A DNA stretch of 64,000 nt from Christensenella sp. UBA4675 (GTDB lineage Bacteria > Bacillota > Clostridia > Christensenellales > Borkfalkiaceae): assembly GCA_002405165.1 (NCBI GenBank), contig DHLF01000004.1:186952-250951 (forward strand), given 5' to 3'. Within the stretch, counting starts at the first letter, position 1; each line of letters starts with the position of its first letter. The notes under the pieces were generated by a model, which worked only from the letters and a program-made list of their open reading frames with translations, had not been told where the DNA came from and ran no database searches. Below are positions 49,581 through 57,670 of this stretch, in pieces. The position numbers were made by a program, and so were the translations under genes.

Positions 49581-51125
49581 TTATTTGCTTTTAACGTCAA
49601 AAATTTTATCGCAAATATCTTGCGCAAAATCTTCTTCGTGGCTGACGAGTATTAAAGCTCCTTCGTATTTTTGCAACGCTTCTTTCAAGGCTTTTTTAGC
49701 AATTATATCAAGATGATTAGTCGGTTCGTCCAAAATTAAAACGTTACTCGGCTTTTGCTCTAAAACGGCAAGCTTAACTCTAACTTGCTCTCCGCCCGAC
49801 ATTTTGCATAGCGGTTTTATTGCCAAATCGCCTTTAATTCCCACTTTTGCAAGATTGCTCCTTTGCACTTTTACCGACAAGTTTGGAAAACGAGAACTAT
49901 AATATCCCGTTGCCGATAAAGAAGAATCGTCAAACACGAGTTCCTGCTCTAAATACGCGGGTTTTGCTTCTAAATGAAAACGAAATTTCCCTCCGATGGA
50001 CGGAATTTTTTTGAGTAACGTTTTAATTAAAGTAGTTTTTCCTACCCCGTTAGTCCCCCTAATCCATAGCTTTGTTTGAGAATTCATTGTAAAACTTAAA
50101 GGTGGTAAAATTGCTTTATTATAGCCTATTTCTAAGTTTTCTACAATTAAAAATTCTTTTGCGTTTAGTGATATATACGGAAAAGAAAATTGAGCTTCGT
50201 ATACGGTAACGGGTTTTTCCATTACTTCTATTCTGTCAAGCATTTTCTTTCTCGCGTTCGCCATTCCCGCGGTTGCCGCTCTCGCCTTGTTTTTATCTAT
50301 ATAAGTTTGCAATTTTTTAATTTCCGCTTGCTGACGATTATATTCGTCTTCGTACTGACGGGCTATCATTTCCCTTTGAACTAAATATTGCTGATAATTG
50401 CCGTTGTATTTTCTTATTCCGCCGTTTTCTATGCTAATAACGCTTTTGCATACGGCGTCTAAAAACTTCGAGTCGTGAGAAATAACCAAAAAAGTCTTTT
50501 TAAAGCCGTTTAAAAATTTTATAAGCCAATCTACGTGTTCTACGTCCAAAAAGTTGGTAGGTTCGTCCAAAAGCATAACGTCGGGACTCGTCAATAATAA
50601 TTTAGAAAGCATTAATTTAGCCCTTTCCCCGCCTGAAAGCTTTGAAATAAGCGTATCGTACCCGAAATTGTTTACTCCTAGTCCGCTTGCGACTTTTTTA
50701 ATTTTCGCATCTAGCTCGTAATAACCTTCGTCGTTAAGCTCGTCGGAAAGTCTTGAACTCTTTTTAATGAGTTCGTCAAGCTCGTCGCCTTGCGCCACAC
50801 ACATTTGTTCGTACATTTTTTCCATTTTAGCATTTTTTTCGTGCAAATAGGAAAAAGCGTCCGACAGATATTCCATTACGGTTAAAGAACCGTCTAAGGA
50901 CGCAAACTGGTCTAAATATCCCCATCTTACGCCGGTAGATTTTAAAACTTCGCCGTCGTCTTGCGATAAATTTCCCGCCAAAATATTTATAAACGTAGAT
51001 TTTCCAGCCCCGTTTAAGCCGACTATTCCGCAATGTTCGCCGTTATTGATTTGTAAAAACGCATTTTTAAATAAATACCTGTCGTCGTATCTATGCGTTA
51101 AATTTCTTATTTCTAATATGCTCAT
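49581..51125 (-). CDS. ABC-F family ATP-binding protein
   Basis: A 514-residue soluble protein with two ABC domains and no membrane segments. The first has GLNGAGKSTFINIL, LSGGERAKLMLSK and LLDEPTNFLD; the second has GTNGVGKTTL, MSGGEQVRVKLA and LILDEPTNHLD. The inter-domain linker (about residues 225-300, RQYEDEYNRQQAEIKKLQTY) is the PtIM region that enters the ribosome. Members rescue stalled ribosomes, and some give antibiotic protection. The start at 51125 (MSILEIRNLTHRYDD) is chosen from family homology and the promoter. A longer frame reaching 51161 would have to start inside the -35 box. Confidence 0.9.
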   Translation of the reverse strand: MSILEIRNLTHRYDDRYLFKNAFLQINNGEHCGIVGLNGAGKSTFINILAGNLSQDDGEVLKSTGVRWGYLDQFASLDGSLTVMEYLSDAFSYLHEKNAKMEKMYEQMCVAQGDELDELIKKSSRLSDELNDEGYYELDAKIKKVASGLGVNNFGYDTLISKLSGGERAKLMLSKLLLTSPDVMLLDEPTNFLDVEHVDWLIKFLNGFKKTFLVISHDSKFLDAVCKSVISIENGGIRKYNGNYQQYLVQREMIARQYEDEYNRQQAEIKKLQTYIDKNKARAATAGMANARKKMLDRIEVMEKPVTVYEAQFSFPYISLNAKEFLIVENLEIGYNKAILPPLSFTMNSQTKLWIRGTNGVGKTTLIKTLLKKIPSIGGKFRFHLEAKPAYLEQELVFDDSSLSATGYYSSRFPNLSVKVQRSNLAKVGIKGDLAIKPLCKMSGGEQVRVKLAVLEQKPSNVLILDEPTNHLDIIAKKALKEALQKYEGALILVSHEEDFAQDICDKIFDVKSK

Positions 51126-51131
51126 ACATAA

Positions 51132-51161
51132 ATAATACTTTATTTTTATAAAATAAGTCAA
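51132..51161 (-). promoter_or_regulatory. ABC-F promoter, predicted leaderless transcript
   Basis: TTGACT (51156-51161), 18 bp, TATTAT (51132-51137), then 6 nt to the ATG at 51125. No Shine-Dalgarno precedes the ATG. Confidence 0.65.
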
Positions 51162-51230
51162 TCAAAAAAATTGTAAATAAAAGCATTTTGTGCTAAAATA
51201 GCTTTTAGAAAACTTTTTAAAGGATTTTTT

Positions 51231-51686
51231 ATGAAAAAATACAGATATAAATATACCCCGCTTACAATTGTTTTAATTTTTATAATAACTGCAATTTCTA
51301 TTGTAACCATTGTTTTAAACGTTATAAAAATGGCGAATACTTCTTTAAAAGACAAATATCCGTCCTATATTTTAGCAATACTTTTTGCTGTCGCCGTAAT
51401 TTTATTTGCCGTTTCCGCGCTTTTTAACGCGTATTATTATATAAAGAACGGAAAAATCATGCTTAAAATAAGCTTTGTAAACAGCGGTATTTTAATAAGT
51501 ACAATTTCGGAAGTAGTCTGTTTTACTTATTCGAAAAGGCTTTCGGTTTACTTTGAAAACGGTCAGTTTTCCAATATCGTTATATCTCCCGAACGCTTTG
51601 ACGATTTTATGGAAGAGCTTAAACAAAATTCTAAAAACTTAAAATTTAGCGTCTATAATGACGAAATCGATTACCCCGCAAACTAA
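51231..51686 (+). CDS. Small membrane protein, PH-like C-terminal domain, unknown role
   Basis: A 151-residue product with two membrane helices (about residues 10-35 and 44-68) and a C-terminal beta-rich half. The latter has NGKIMLKISFVNSGI and a strand-loop pattern like bacterial PH domains, ending in SPERFDDFMEELKQNS. AAAGGA lies 6 nt before the ATG. It diverges from the ABC-F gene and is followed by a terminator. I do not recognise a specific family. Confidence 0.75.
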   Translation: MKKYRYKYTPLTIVLIFIITAISIVTIVLNVIKMANTSLKDKYPSYILAILFAVAVILFAVSALFNAYYYIKNGKIMLKISFVNSGILISTISEVVCFTYSKRLSVYFENGQFSNIVISPERFDDFMEELKQNSKNLKFSVYNDEIDYPAN

Positions 51687-51742
51687 AATCCCTTATATTT
51701 CCTTAAATTTTTATTCTTAAATTAAATAAAAAATTTCCATTA

Positions 51743-51780
51743 AATTTCGCTTGATTTTTTAAGCGAAATTTTTTTATTTT
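51743..51780 (+). terminator. Terminator after the PH-like membrane protein
   Basis: ATTTCGCTT (51744-51752) pairs with AAGCGAAAT (51761-51769), followed by TTTTTTATTTT. It separates this gene from the polyamine operon. Confidence 0.85.
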
Positions 51781-51795
51781 TTTTATTAAAATCGT

Positions 51796-51824
51796 TTGAC
51801 AATAAAAACCATCGCGTATATAAT
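51796..51824 (+). promoter_or_regulatory. Sigma-A type promoter of the polyamine operon
   Basis: TTGACA (51796-51801), 17 bp, TATAAT (51819-51824), a full consensus match. The predicted start is near 51831, giving a leader of about 68 nt before the XRE-cupin gene. Confidence 0.85.
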
Positions 51825-51898
51825 ATCAATCGTTGGTTTACTTTTACTAAACAAAAAGTTTAAAGAAAATAATCACAGAATTTTTTAAAAAGGAATTT

Positions 51899-52432
51899 AT
51901 GGTAATAGGAGATAAAATAAAACAATTAAGATTGCAATGTGATTTTACGCAAGAAGAATTGGCCGATAGGTGCGAACTTACCAAAGGTTATATTTCTCAA
52001 TTAGAAAACGATTTAACAAGCCCTTCTATTGCCACGCTTATAGATATACTTTCCGCACTCGGCACGACTTTAAGCGAGTTTTTTACGGAAGAAGAAGAAA
52101 TAAAAATAGTTTTTAAAGAAAAAGATTATATAGAAAAAATCGAAGACGGAATGGTTCAAAATTTTCTTGCGGTTAATGCTCAAAAAAATTTAATGGAGCC
52201 CCTTCACATACTATTAAAACCCGACTGCGCAACCGAAGAAGACGTCCCGCACGAAGGAGAAGAGTTCGGTTATGTTTTAGAAGGAGAAATTACCCTACAT
52301 TTAGGGAACAAAAAATACGTTTGCAAAAAAGGCGAAAGTTTTTACTTTAAAGCCGATAAAAAACATTATATTATAAACACAAAACAAGAAGACGCAAAAT
52401 TTATATGGATTTCGGCACCGCCGACGTTCTGA
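51899..52432 (+). CDS. XRE-family regulator with C-terminal cupin domain (PuuR-like)
   Basis: A 177-residue regulator: helix-turn-helix (QEELADRCELTKGYISQLEN) in the first 65 residues and a cupin barrel in the rest (GEEFGYVLEGEITLHLGNKK, GESFYFKADKKHYIIN). This domain pair is typical of PuuR/PotR regulators that sense polyamines. It is the first gene of the potABCD operon, so autoregulation of polyamine uptake is likely. AAAGGA lies 6 nt before the ATG. Confidence 0.9.
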   Translation: MVIGDKIKQLRLQCDFTQEELADRCELTKGYISQLENDLTSPSIATLIDILSALGTTLSEFFTEEEEIKIVFKEKDYIEKIEDGMVQNFLAVNAQKNLMEPLHILLKPDCATEEDVPHEGEEFGYVLEGEITLHLGNKKYVCKKGESFYFKADKKHYIINTKQEDAKFIWISAPPTF

Positions 52433-52445
52433 CAAAGGAGAAAAG

Positions 52446-53972
52446 ATGGGAGAAAACAAAAAAGAATTTAACGCTACGGAAGAAAAGATTATCAACTTAT
52501 CCAACGTTACTAAAATTTACGACGGAACCACCGTTGTAGATAACCTTAACCTTTACATAAGAAAGGGCGAATTCGTAACGCTGTTAGGTCCTTCCGGTTG
52601 CGGAAAAACCACTACGCTTAGAATGATTGCAGGCTTTGAAATGCCTAATCAGGGAACAATAGAATTAAACGGAAAAGATATTACTATGCTTCCGCCTAAT
52701 AAACGCCCTATCAATACCGTTTTTCAAAGATATGCATTATTTCCGCACTTAAACGTTCACGATAATATCGCTTACGGTCTTAAATTAAAACGCTTTGTAT
52801 CTACTTACGTCGACAAAAAAGGCAGAACGATAGAAAAAATAGATAAAATGACCAAAAAGGAAATAGACGAAAAAGTTGCAAAAGCGTTAAAAATGGTAGA
52901 CCTAGAAGATTTTGAGTCTAGAACCATAGACACCTTATCCGGCGGACAACAACAAAGAATAGCCATTGCAAGGGCAATAGTAAACGAACCGCAAATTCTT
53001 TTATTGGACGAACCCTTAGGCGCGCTCGACCTTAAAATGAGAAAGGATATGCAGTTGGAATTAAAGGAAATGCATAAAAAATTAGGCATAACTTTCCTTT
53101 ACGTTACGCACGACCAAGAAGAAGCGCTTTCTATGAGCGACACTATCGTTGTTATGAAAGACGGAATTATCCAACAAATAGGCACGCCCGAAGATATTTA
53201 TAACGAACCTAAAAACGCATTCGTAGCGGACTTTATAGGAGAAAGCAACATTTATAGCGGAACGGTTGTCGGAGATAAAAAAGTAAGATTTATAAATAAG
53301 ATTTTCGATATGGTAGACGACTTTCCCAAAAACGAGCTGGTGGACATAGTAGTTCGCCCAGAAGACGTCCGCATTGTCGAAGAAGGTCAAGGACAAGCTG
53401 ACGGAATTATAGCTTCTTCCATTTTTAAAGGCGTACATTATCAAATGACTATGCTAATAGGAAAAAGCGAAATAGTAATTCAGGACACCGTAGAAAGAGA
53501 AATAGGAAAACGCTACGGAATAAAAATTGCTCCCGACGGTATTCACGTTATGAATAAAGAATTCTCCGTTAACGAATATATAGGCTATATTACAAAGAAA
53601 AATACCGTTTGTTTTGCGGACGGAGAATTCGATTGCGACGTAACTCAATTATACCCCGCTTCCCACTTAGACGAAGAAGGATATTTAATCACTCAGGAAG
53701 GCGAAAAAGTAGATTTAACCGACGTTGACGTTATTGTTAAAGTCGGATTAAAAGACATAGAACTAACCGACGTAGAAGAAGAAGGAGACGTTGTAGGAAC
53801 GGTTGTAAGCTCTATTTATAAAGGCGACCATTATCAACTTATTATCAGAACCGATAACGAAGAAGAAGATTTTGTCGTAGATACCGATTATCAATACGAT
53901 GAAAACGACAGAGTATTTATAAAAATTCCGAAAGACAAAATAAAACTTACTTTAAAGGCGGTGGAAAAATGA
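52446..53972 (+). CDS. potA: Spermidine/putrescine ABC transporter ATPase PotA, with extended C-terminus
   Basis: A 508-residue ATPase with Walker A GPSGCGKTTTL, Q-loop QRYALFPHL, signature LSGGQQQRIAIARA, Walker B LLLDEPLGALD and an H-loop. Ordinary PotA proteins have about 370 residues; here the C-terminal regulatory part is longer. Two similar units can be seen, one with VRPEDVRIVEE and SSIFKGVHYQMTM and one with LKDIELTDVEE and SSIYKGDHYQLII, so the TOBE domain appears duplicated. AAAGGAG precedes the ATG. The stop overlaps potB as ATGA. Confidence 0.93.
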   Translation: MGENKKEFNATEEKIINLSNVTKIYDGTTVVDNLNLYIRKGEFVTLLGPSGCGKTTTLRMIAGFEMPNQGTIELNGKDITMLPPNKRPINTVFQRYALFPHLNVHDNIAYGLKLKRFVSTYVDKKGRTIEKIDKMTKKEIDEKVAKALKMVDLEDFESRTIDTLSGGQQQRIAIARAIVNEPQILLLDEPLGALDLKMRKDMQLELKEMHKKLGITFLYVTHDQEEALSMSDTIVVMKDGIIQQIGTPEDIYNEPKNAFVADFIGESNIYSGTVVGDKKVRFINKIFDMVDDFPKNELVDIVVRPEDVRIVEEGQGQADGIIASSIFKGVHYQMTMLIGKSEIVIQDTVEREIGKRYGIKIAPDGIHVMNKEFSVNEYIGYITKKNTVCFADGEFDCDVTQLYPASHLDEEGYLITQEGEKVDLTDVDVIVKVGLKDIELTDVEEEGDVVGTVVSSIYKGDHYQLIIRTDNEEEDFVVDTDYQYDENDRVFIKIPKDKIKLTLKAVEK

Positions 53973-54775
53973 AAAAAATTCGTTTTTCAAGAAAATATTT
54001 CGGAATTCCCTACGCTGTATTTTTGCTTTTCTTTGTAATATTCCCGCTTCTTTTAATAGTAAAGTATGCTTTTACCGATTCAAACGGGAAAATCACCTTA
54101 GAAAATTTTGTAAACTTTTTTAAATACAATGCCAACTTAACGGCTTTATTCACAAGTTTAGGACTTGCAATTTGCACAACTATAATCTGTATAGTCCTAG
54201 CTTATCCCGTAGCGTATATTTTATCTAAACGTAAAGGTAGTAAAACGGCTATACTATTGCTTTTGTTTATTCTTCCTATGTGGATAAACTTCGTTTTAAG
54301 AACGGCGGCAATGAAAGAACTTTTATTTAAATTAGGCTTATTTAAATCTAATAAGACGAGCTTTTTAAATACCGTTATCGGTATGGTTTACGATTATCTC
54401 CCGTTTGCCATACTACCTATCTATACAACATTGTCTAAAATGGATAAAAATTTAACGGAAGCTTCTCTGGATTTAGGGGCATGTCCCGCTAAAACGTTTT
54501 TAAATATAACTCTTCCGCTAAGTAAACCGGGGGTAATTAGTGCAATAACAATGATTTTACTCCCCACTACAACCAGTTACGTTATTTCTGACACGCTCGG
54601 AAACGGCAACGTTACAATTATAGGAAAACTAATAGAAAATCAATTCAGCACTATGTTTGACTGGAATATGGGGTCAACTATCGCCTTAATTTTATTGGTA
54701 GTAATTTTCGTATCTATGATAGCGACTAATAAATTTTCAGATACGGAAATTGAAGCAAGAGGTGGATTATGGTAA
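53969..54775 (+). CDS. potB: Spermidine/putrescine ABC transporter permease PotB
   Basis: A 268-residue permease with about six membrane segments. The EAA-loop motif LTEASLDLGACPAKTFLNIT is in the usual place near residue 170. The ATG overlaps the potA stop (ATGA), and the gene overlaps potC by 7 bases, showing tight coupling in the operon. Confidence 0.93.
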   Translation: MKKIRFSRKYFGIPYAVFLLFFVIFPLLLIVKYAFTDSNGKITLENFVNFFKYNANLTALFTSLGLAICTTIICIVLAYPVAYILSKRKGSKTAILLLLFILPMWINFVLRTAAMKELLFKLGLFKSNKTSFLNTVIGMVYDYLPFAILPIYTTLSKMDKNLTEASLDLGACPAKTFLNITLPLSKPGVISAITMILLPTTTSYVISDTLGNGNVTIIGKLIENQFSTMFDWNMGSTIALILLVVIFVSMIATNKFSDTEIEARGGLW

Positions 54776-55563
54776 AGAAAACCGTAAGATATATTTATCT
54801 TTTTTTAATATTGATATTTTTATACGCTCCCATTCTACTTTTAGCTGTATACAGCTTTAACGCTTCTTCCACAATAGGTCTTTGGTCCGACAAATGGACG
54901 TTTGATTTATATAGACAACTATTTAGAAACGAAGAATTATTAACAACAATAGGCAACACTTTACTTCTTGCAGTACTTTCTGCTATCATCGCAACGATTT
55001 TAGGAACTTTTGGCGCAATAGGAATGTATTATTCCAAAAAAAGAACTTACAAAGTTCTTTCTACCGTAACTAACATTCCTGTAATAAACGCGGATATAGT
55101 TACCGCAATATCTATCGCCTTGGTGTGTTCTTTATTTTTATTCGGAAGAACTTACGCTTCACTACTTATAGGTCATGTAGTTTTATGTTTTCCGTTTGTA
55201 GTATTAAACGTAATACCAAAACTTAAACAAATGAATTCTAACATTTACGAAGCCGCACTCGATTTAGGGGCGACCCAAACGAAAGCTTTGTTTACGATTG
55301 TAATTCCGCAAATAATGTCAGGAATATTCTCCGGGTTTTTAATGGCGATAACTTTATCGTTAGACGATTATATCGTTACTACTTTTACTAAACCTTCTAC
55401 TTTTGACACAATTTCAACCTATGTATACAACGCTTATTCAAAAGGCGGAAAGAACACTTCCGTACCCGCGTTAAGGGCTATGTCTACGATAATATTTGCC
55501 GTTATGATTATAGTAATAATCGTATTCAACGTAAGGGCGAATAAGAAAAGGAGCGTAAAATGA
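54769..55563 (+). CDS. potC: Spermidine/putrescine ABC transporter permease PotC
   Basis: A 264-residue permease with six membrane segments and the EAA-loop IYEAALDLGATQTKALFTIV near residue 160. The PotC C-terminal SLDDYIVTTFTKPS motif is present. GAGGTGG lies just before the ATG. The stop overlaps potD as ATGA. Confidence 0.93.
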   Translation: MVKKTVRYIYLFLILIFLYAPILLLAVYSFNASSTIGLWSDKWTFDLYRQLFRNEELLTTIGNTLLLAVLSAIIATILGTFGAIGMYYSKKRTYKVLSTVTNIPVINADIVTAISIALVCSLFLFGRTYASLLIGHVVLCFPFVVLNVIPKLKQMNSNIYEAALDLGATQTKALFTIVIPQIMSGIFSGFLMAITLSLDDYIVTTFTKPSTFDTISTYVYNAYSKGGKNTSVPALRAMSTIIFAVMIIVIIVFNVRANKKRSVK

Positions 55564-57197
55564 AAAAAATCAGTTTTATTTTAATTTTTATTTTATGTTT
55601 CGCGGTAATTTCTCCGCTTACGGCTTGCAGTAAAGAAGAAAAGTTAGTTTTAAACGTTTATAACTGCGAAGAATACATTGCCGAAGGCGAAGACTTTGAT
55701 ATGGTAACCGAGTTCGAAAACTACTATTATAAAAAGTACAATAAAAAAGTAACCGTAAACTACTCTACTTACGGCACTAACGAAAATATGTACAACGAGC
55801 TAAAACTTACCAAAAACAAGAAAAATAACACTTATAGCTACGACTTAGTTTGTCCGTCCGACTATATGCTTTTAAAAATGATAAAAGAAGATATGCTCGA
55901 AGAATTTGATTTAAACGAAGACGGCAGTTATAAATATATTCCCGAGTACGAAAATAACGTTTCAGATTACATTAAAAATTTGTTTCAACAAAACGATTGG
56001 TACAGATACGGCGTATGCTATATGTGGGGAACAATGGGTTACGTTTACAACCCTGAAAAAGTTTCTCATGAAGATATGAAAAGTTGGGAAGGCATTCTAA
56101 ACCCCGCATATAAATTTAAAAGCACCATAAAAGACAGTGCAAGGGACAGTTATATATTAGCTCAAGGAATTGCATTTAAAGATAAATTAAATGCGTTAGA
56201 TAAAACAAGTGCCGACTATAATCAAAAACTTTCCAGAATATTTAACGACACAAGCAAAGAAGCACTTAAAAAAAGCGAGGACGTTTTAAGAAAAGTAAAA
56301 GATTCGGTTTACGGATTCGAAGTAGACAGCGGAAAAGCAGACATGGCTTCCGGCAAAATTTGGATTAACTTTGCTTGGTCGGGAGACGCAGTTTACACCT
56401 TAGATGAAGCTGAAACTTACGGAACGGAGCTTTATTACTCTGTCCCTGAAGAAGGAAGTAACGTTTGGTTCGACGGTTGGGTTATGCCAAAAGGCGCAAA
56501 TAAAGCTTTGGCACAAGAATTTTTAAACTTTTTAAACACTCCCGAAAACGTAATAGAAAATATGAACTATATCGGCTACACTTCCGCAATTGCAGGAGAT
56601 GTGCTATTTGACAATACTAAGGATTGGTATGGTTTATACGTTTTAGTTGAAACTTCTGACGGAGATATAGAGCTTAACGGAAAAACTTATAGCGAAGAAT
56701 ATTTCGGAGATTTAGACGAAGCTACTTTAAATTCGTTTAAAAACGCCGACGGAACTTACAACTTAAATATCCCCGAGTACAACGATGACGACGAAGTTAT
56801 TTCTTTTTCGGAAGAAACAATAGAAGTATATCCTTACGATGTAAGTTATTTCTTCTCAAATATTTCAGAAGAAAATAAAACGGAAGGTAAAGCCGTAATT
56901 TACACCGACACTATAGATAGACAACTTTATACGCAGTATCCGGATGGAGAAACTATAGAAAGATGTATTATAATGGATTATTTTACCAAAGAACAAAATA
57001 ACGATTTAAATAATATGTGGTCTAGCGTAAAAATAGGATATATGTCGCCCGTAACAATGATTTTAATAGTGGTAGCGGTAATTTTACTAATTGCAGGATA
57101 TATCGTAATAGACAAGCTAATAAAATCGGGAAAATTCGGTTACGGCAAGGTAAGAAAAAATTTAAAACTTATTTCCAAAAAAGAAATAGGCAAGTAA
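55560..57197 (+). CDS. potD: Polyamine-binding lipoprotein PotD, extended and with a C-terminal membrane helix
   Basis: A 545-residue substrate-binding protein. The signal peptide ends in the lipobox LTAC near residue 23. PotD motifs include VLNVYNCEEYI, the YDLVCPSDYML segment, and WGTMGYVYNP. It is much longer than the usual 340-360 residues. An acidic insert (about residues 365-460) follows the binding-domain core, and a hydrophobic helix (about residues 498-520) lies near the C-terminus, followed by a basic tail. The protein would then be held to the membrane at both ends, an unusual layout. Polyamine specificity is inferred from the operon. Confidence 0.88.
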   Translation: MKKISFILIFILCFAVISPLTACSKEEKLVLNVYNCEEYIAEGEDFDMVTEFENYYYKKYNKKVTVNYSTYGTNENMYNELKLTKNKKNNTYSYDLVCPSDYMLLKMIKEDMLEEFDLNEDGSYKYIPEYENNVSDYIKNLFQQNDWYRYGVCYMWGTMGYVYNPEKVSHEDMKSWEGILNPAYKFKSTIKDSARDSYILAQGIAFKDKLNALDKTSADYNQKLSRIFNDTSKEALKKSEDVLRKVKDSVYGFEVDSGKADMASGKIWINFAWSGDAVYTLDEAETYGTELYYSVPEEGSNVWFDGWVMPKGANKALAQEFLNFLNTPENVIENMNYIGYTSAIAGDVLFDNTKDWYGLYVLVETSDGDIELNGKTYSEEYFGDLDEATLNSFKNADGTYNLNIPEYNDDDEVISFSEETIEVYPYDVSYFFSNISEENKTEGKAVIYTDTIDRQLYTQYPDGETIERCIIMDYFTKEQNNDLNNMWSSVKIGYMSPVTMILIVVAVILLIAGYIVIDKLIKSGKFGYGKVRKNLKLISKKEIGK

Positions 57198-57237
57198 AAA
57201 TTTTTTAAATAATAGAAATTTAATAATTAAATTTATT

Positions 57238-57275
57238 CACCCCGAAAGACAAAAGTCTTTCGGGGTGAGTATTTT
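57238..57275 (+). terminator. Terminator of the polyamine operon
   Basis: CACCCCGAAAGAC (57238-57250) and GTCTTTCGGGGTG (57255-57267) form a perfect 13-bp stem around AAAA, followed by AGTATTTTAT. It separates potD from the convergent XRE gene. Confidence 0.88.
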
Positions 57276-57321
57276 ATAAAAATTAGAAACCGGTTTTTGT
57301 AAAACCATTATTATAATTTAA

Positions 57322-57540
57322 TCAATTATCCATATATTCATTTTTTAATCCTAATAAATAGTCTGCCGAAACATTAAAATAATTACATAAAAGAATAATA
57401 TACATAGTATCGGGAATCCTTTTATTATTTTCCCATAATGAAATACTATCTTGCGTTAAATTTAAACTTTTAGCAAGCTCTTTTTGCGTAACATTTTTTT
57501 CAATTCTCAATTCTTTAATTCTTTTTCCTATTAAATACAT
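57322..57540 (-). CDS. Small XRE-family repressor, divergent from the radical SAM gene
   Basis: A 72-residue single-domain helix-turn-helix protein: KRIKELRIEKNVTQKELAKS, then LNLTQDSISLWENNKRIPDT, ending in FNVSADYLLGLKNEY. There is no effector domain. It faces the maturase gene across 130 bases containing three related palindromic sites (ACGACAAATTGTCGT and relatives), so autorepression and control of the peptide operon are likely. No Shine-Dalgarno precedes the ATG, and a T/A-rich -10-like stretch overlaps the nearest site. Confidence 0.9.
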   Translation of the reverse strand: MYLIGKRIKELRIEKNVTQKELAKSLNLTQDSISLWENNKRIPDTMYIILLCNYFNVSADYLLGLKNEYMDN

Positions 57541-57551
57541 AAAAATAAAAT

Positions 57552-57628
57552 ACTACTATTTGTCGTTTTTATGCTGACTTACGACAAATTGTCGTATATA
57601 ATAAAAAAATAAATACGACAAATAGTCG
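57552..57628. promoter_or_regulatory. Divergent promoter with three palindromic operator-like sites
   Basis: Three related sites lie here: CTACTATTTGTCGTT (57552-57566, inverted), the perfect palindrome ACGACAAATTGTCGT (57580-57594), and ACGACAAATAGTCGG (57614-57628). The rightward promoter is CTGACT (57573-57578), 17 bp, TATAAT (57596-57601), and the middle site fills its spacer. Binding by the XRE protein would block transcription of the maturase and probably of the repressor gene. The other two sites flank the promoter. Confidence 0.75.
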
Positions 57629-57670
57629 GTAACTGAATTTAAAGAAAATAAGAACTTAGGAGAAAATAAA

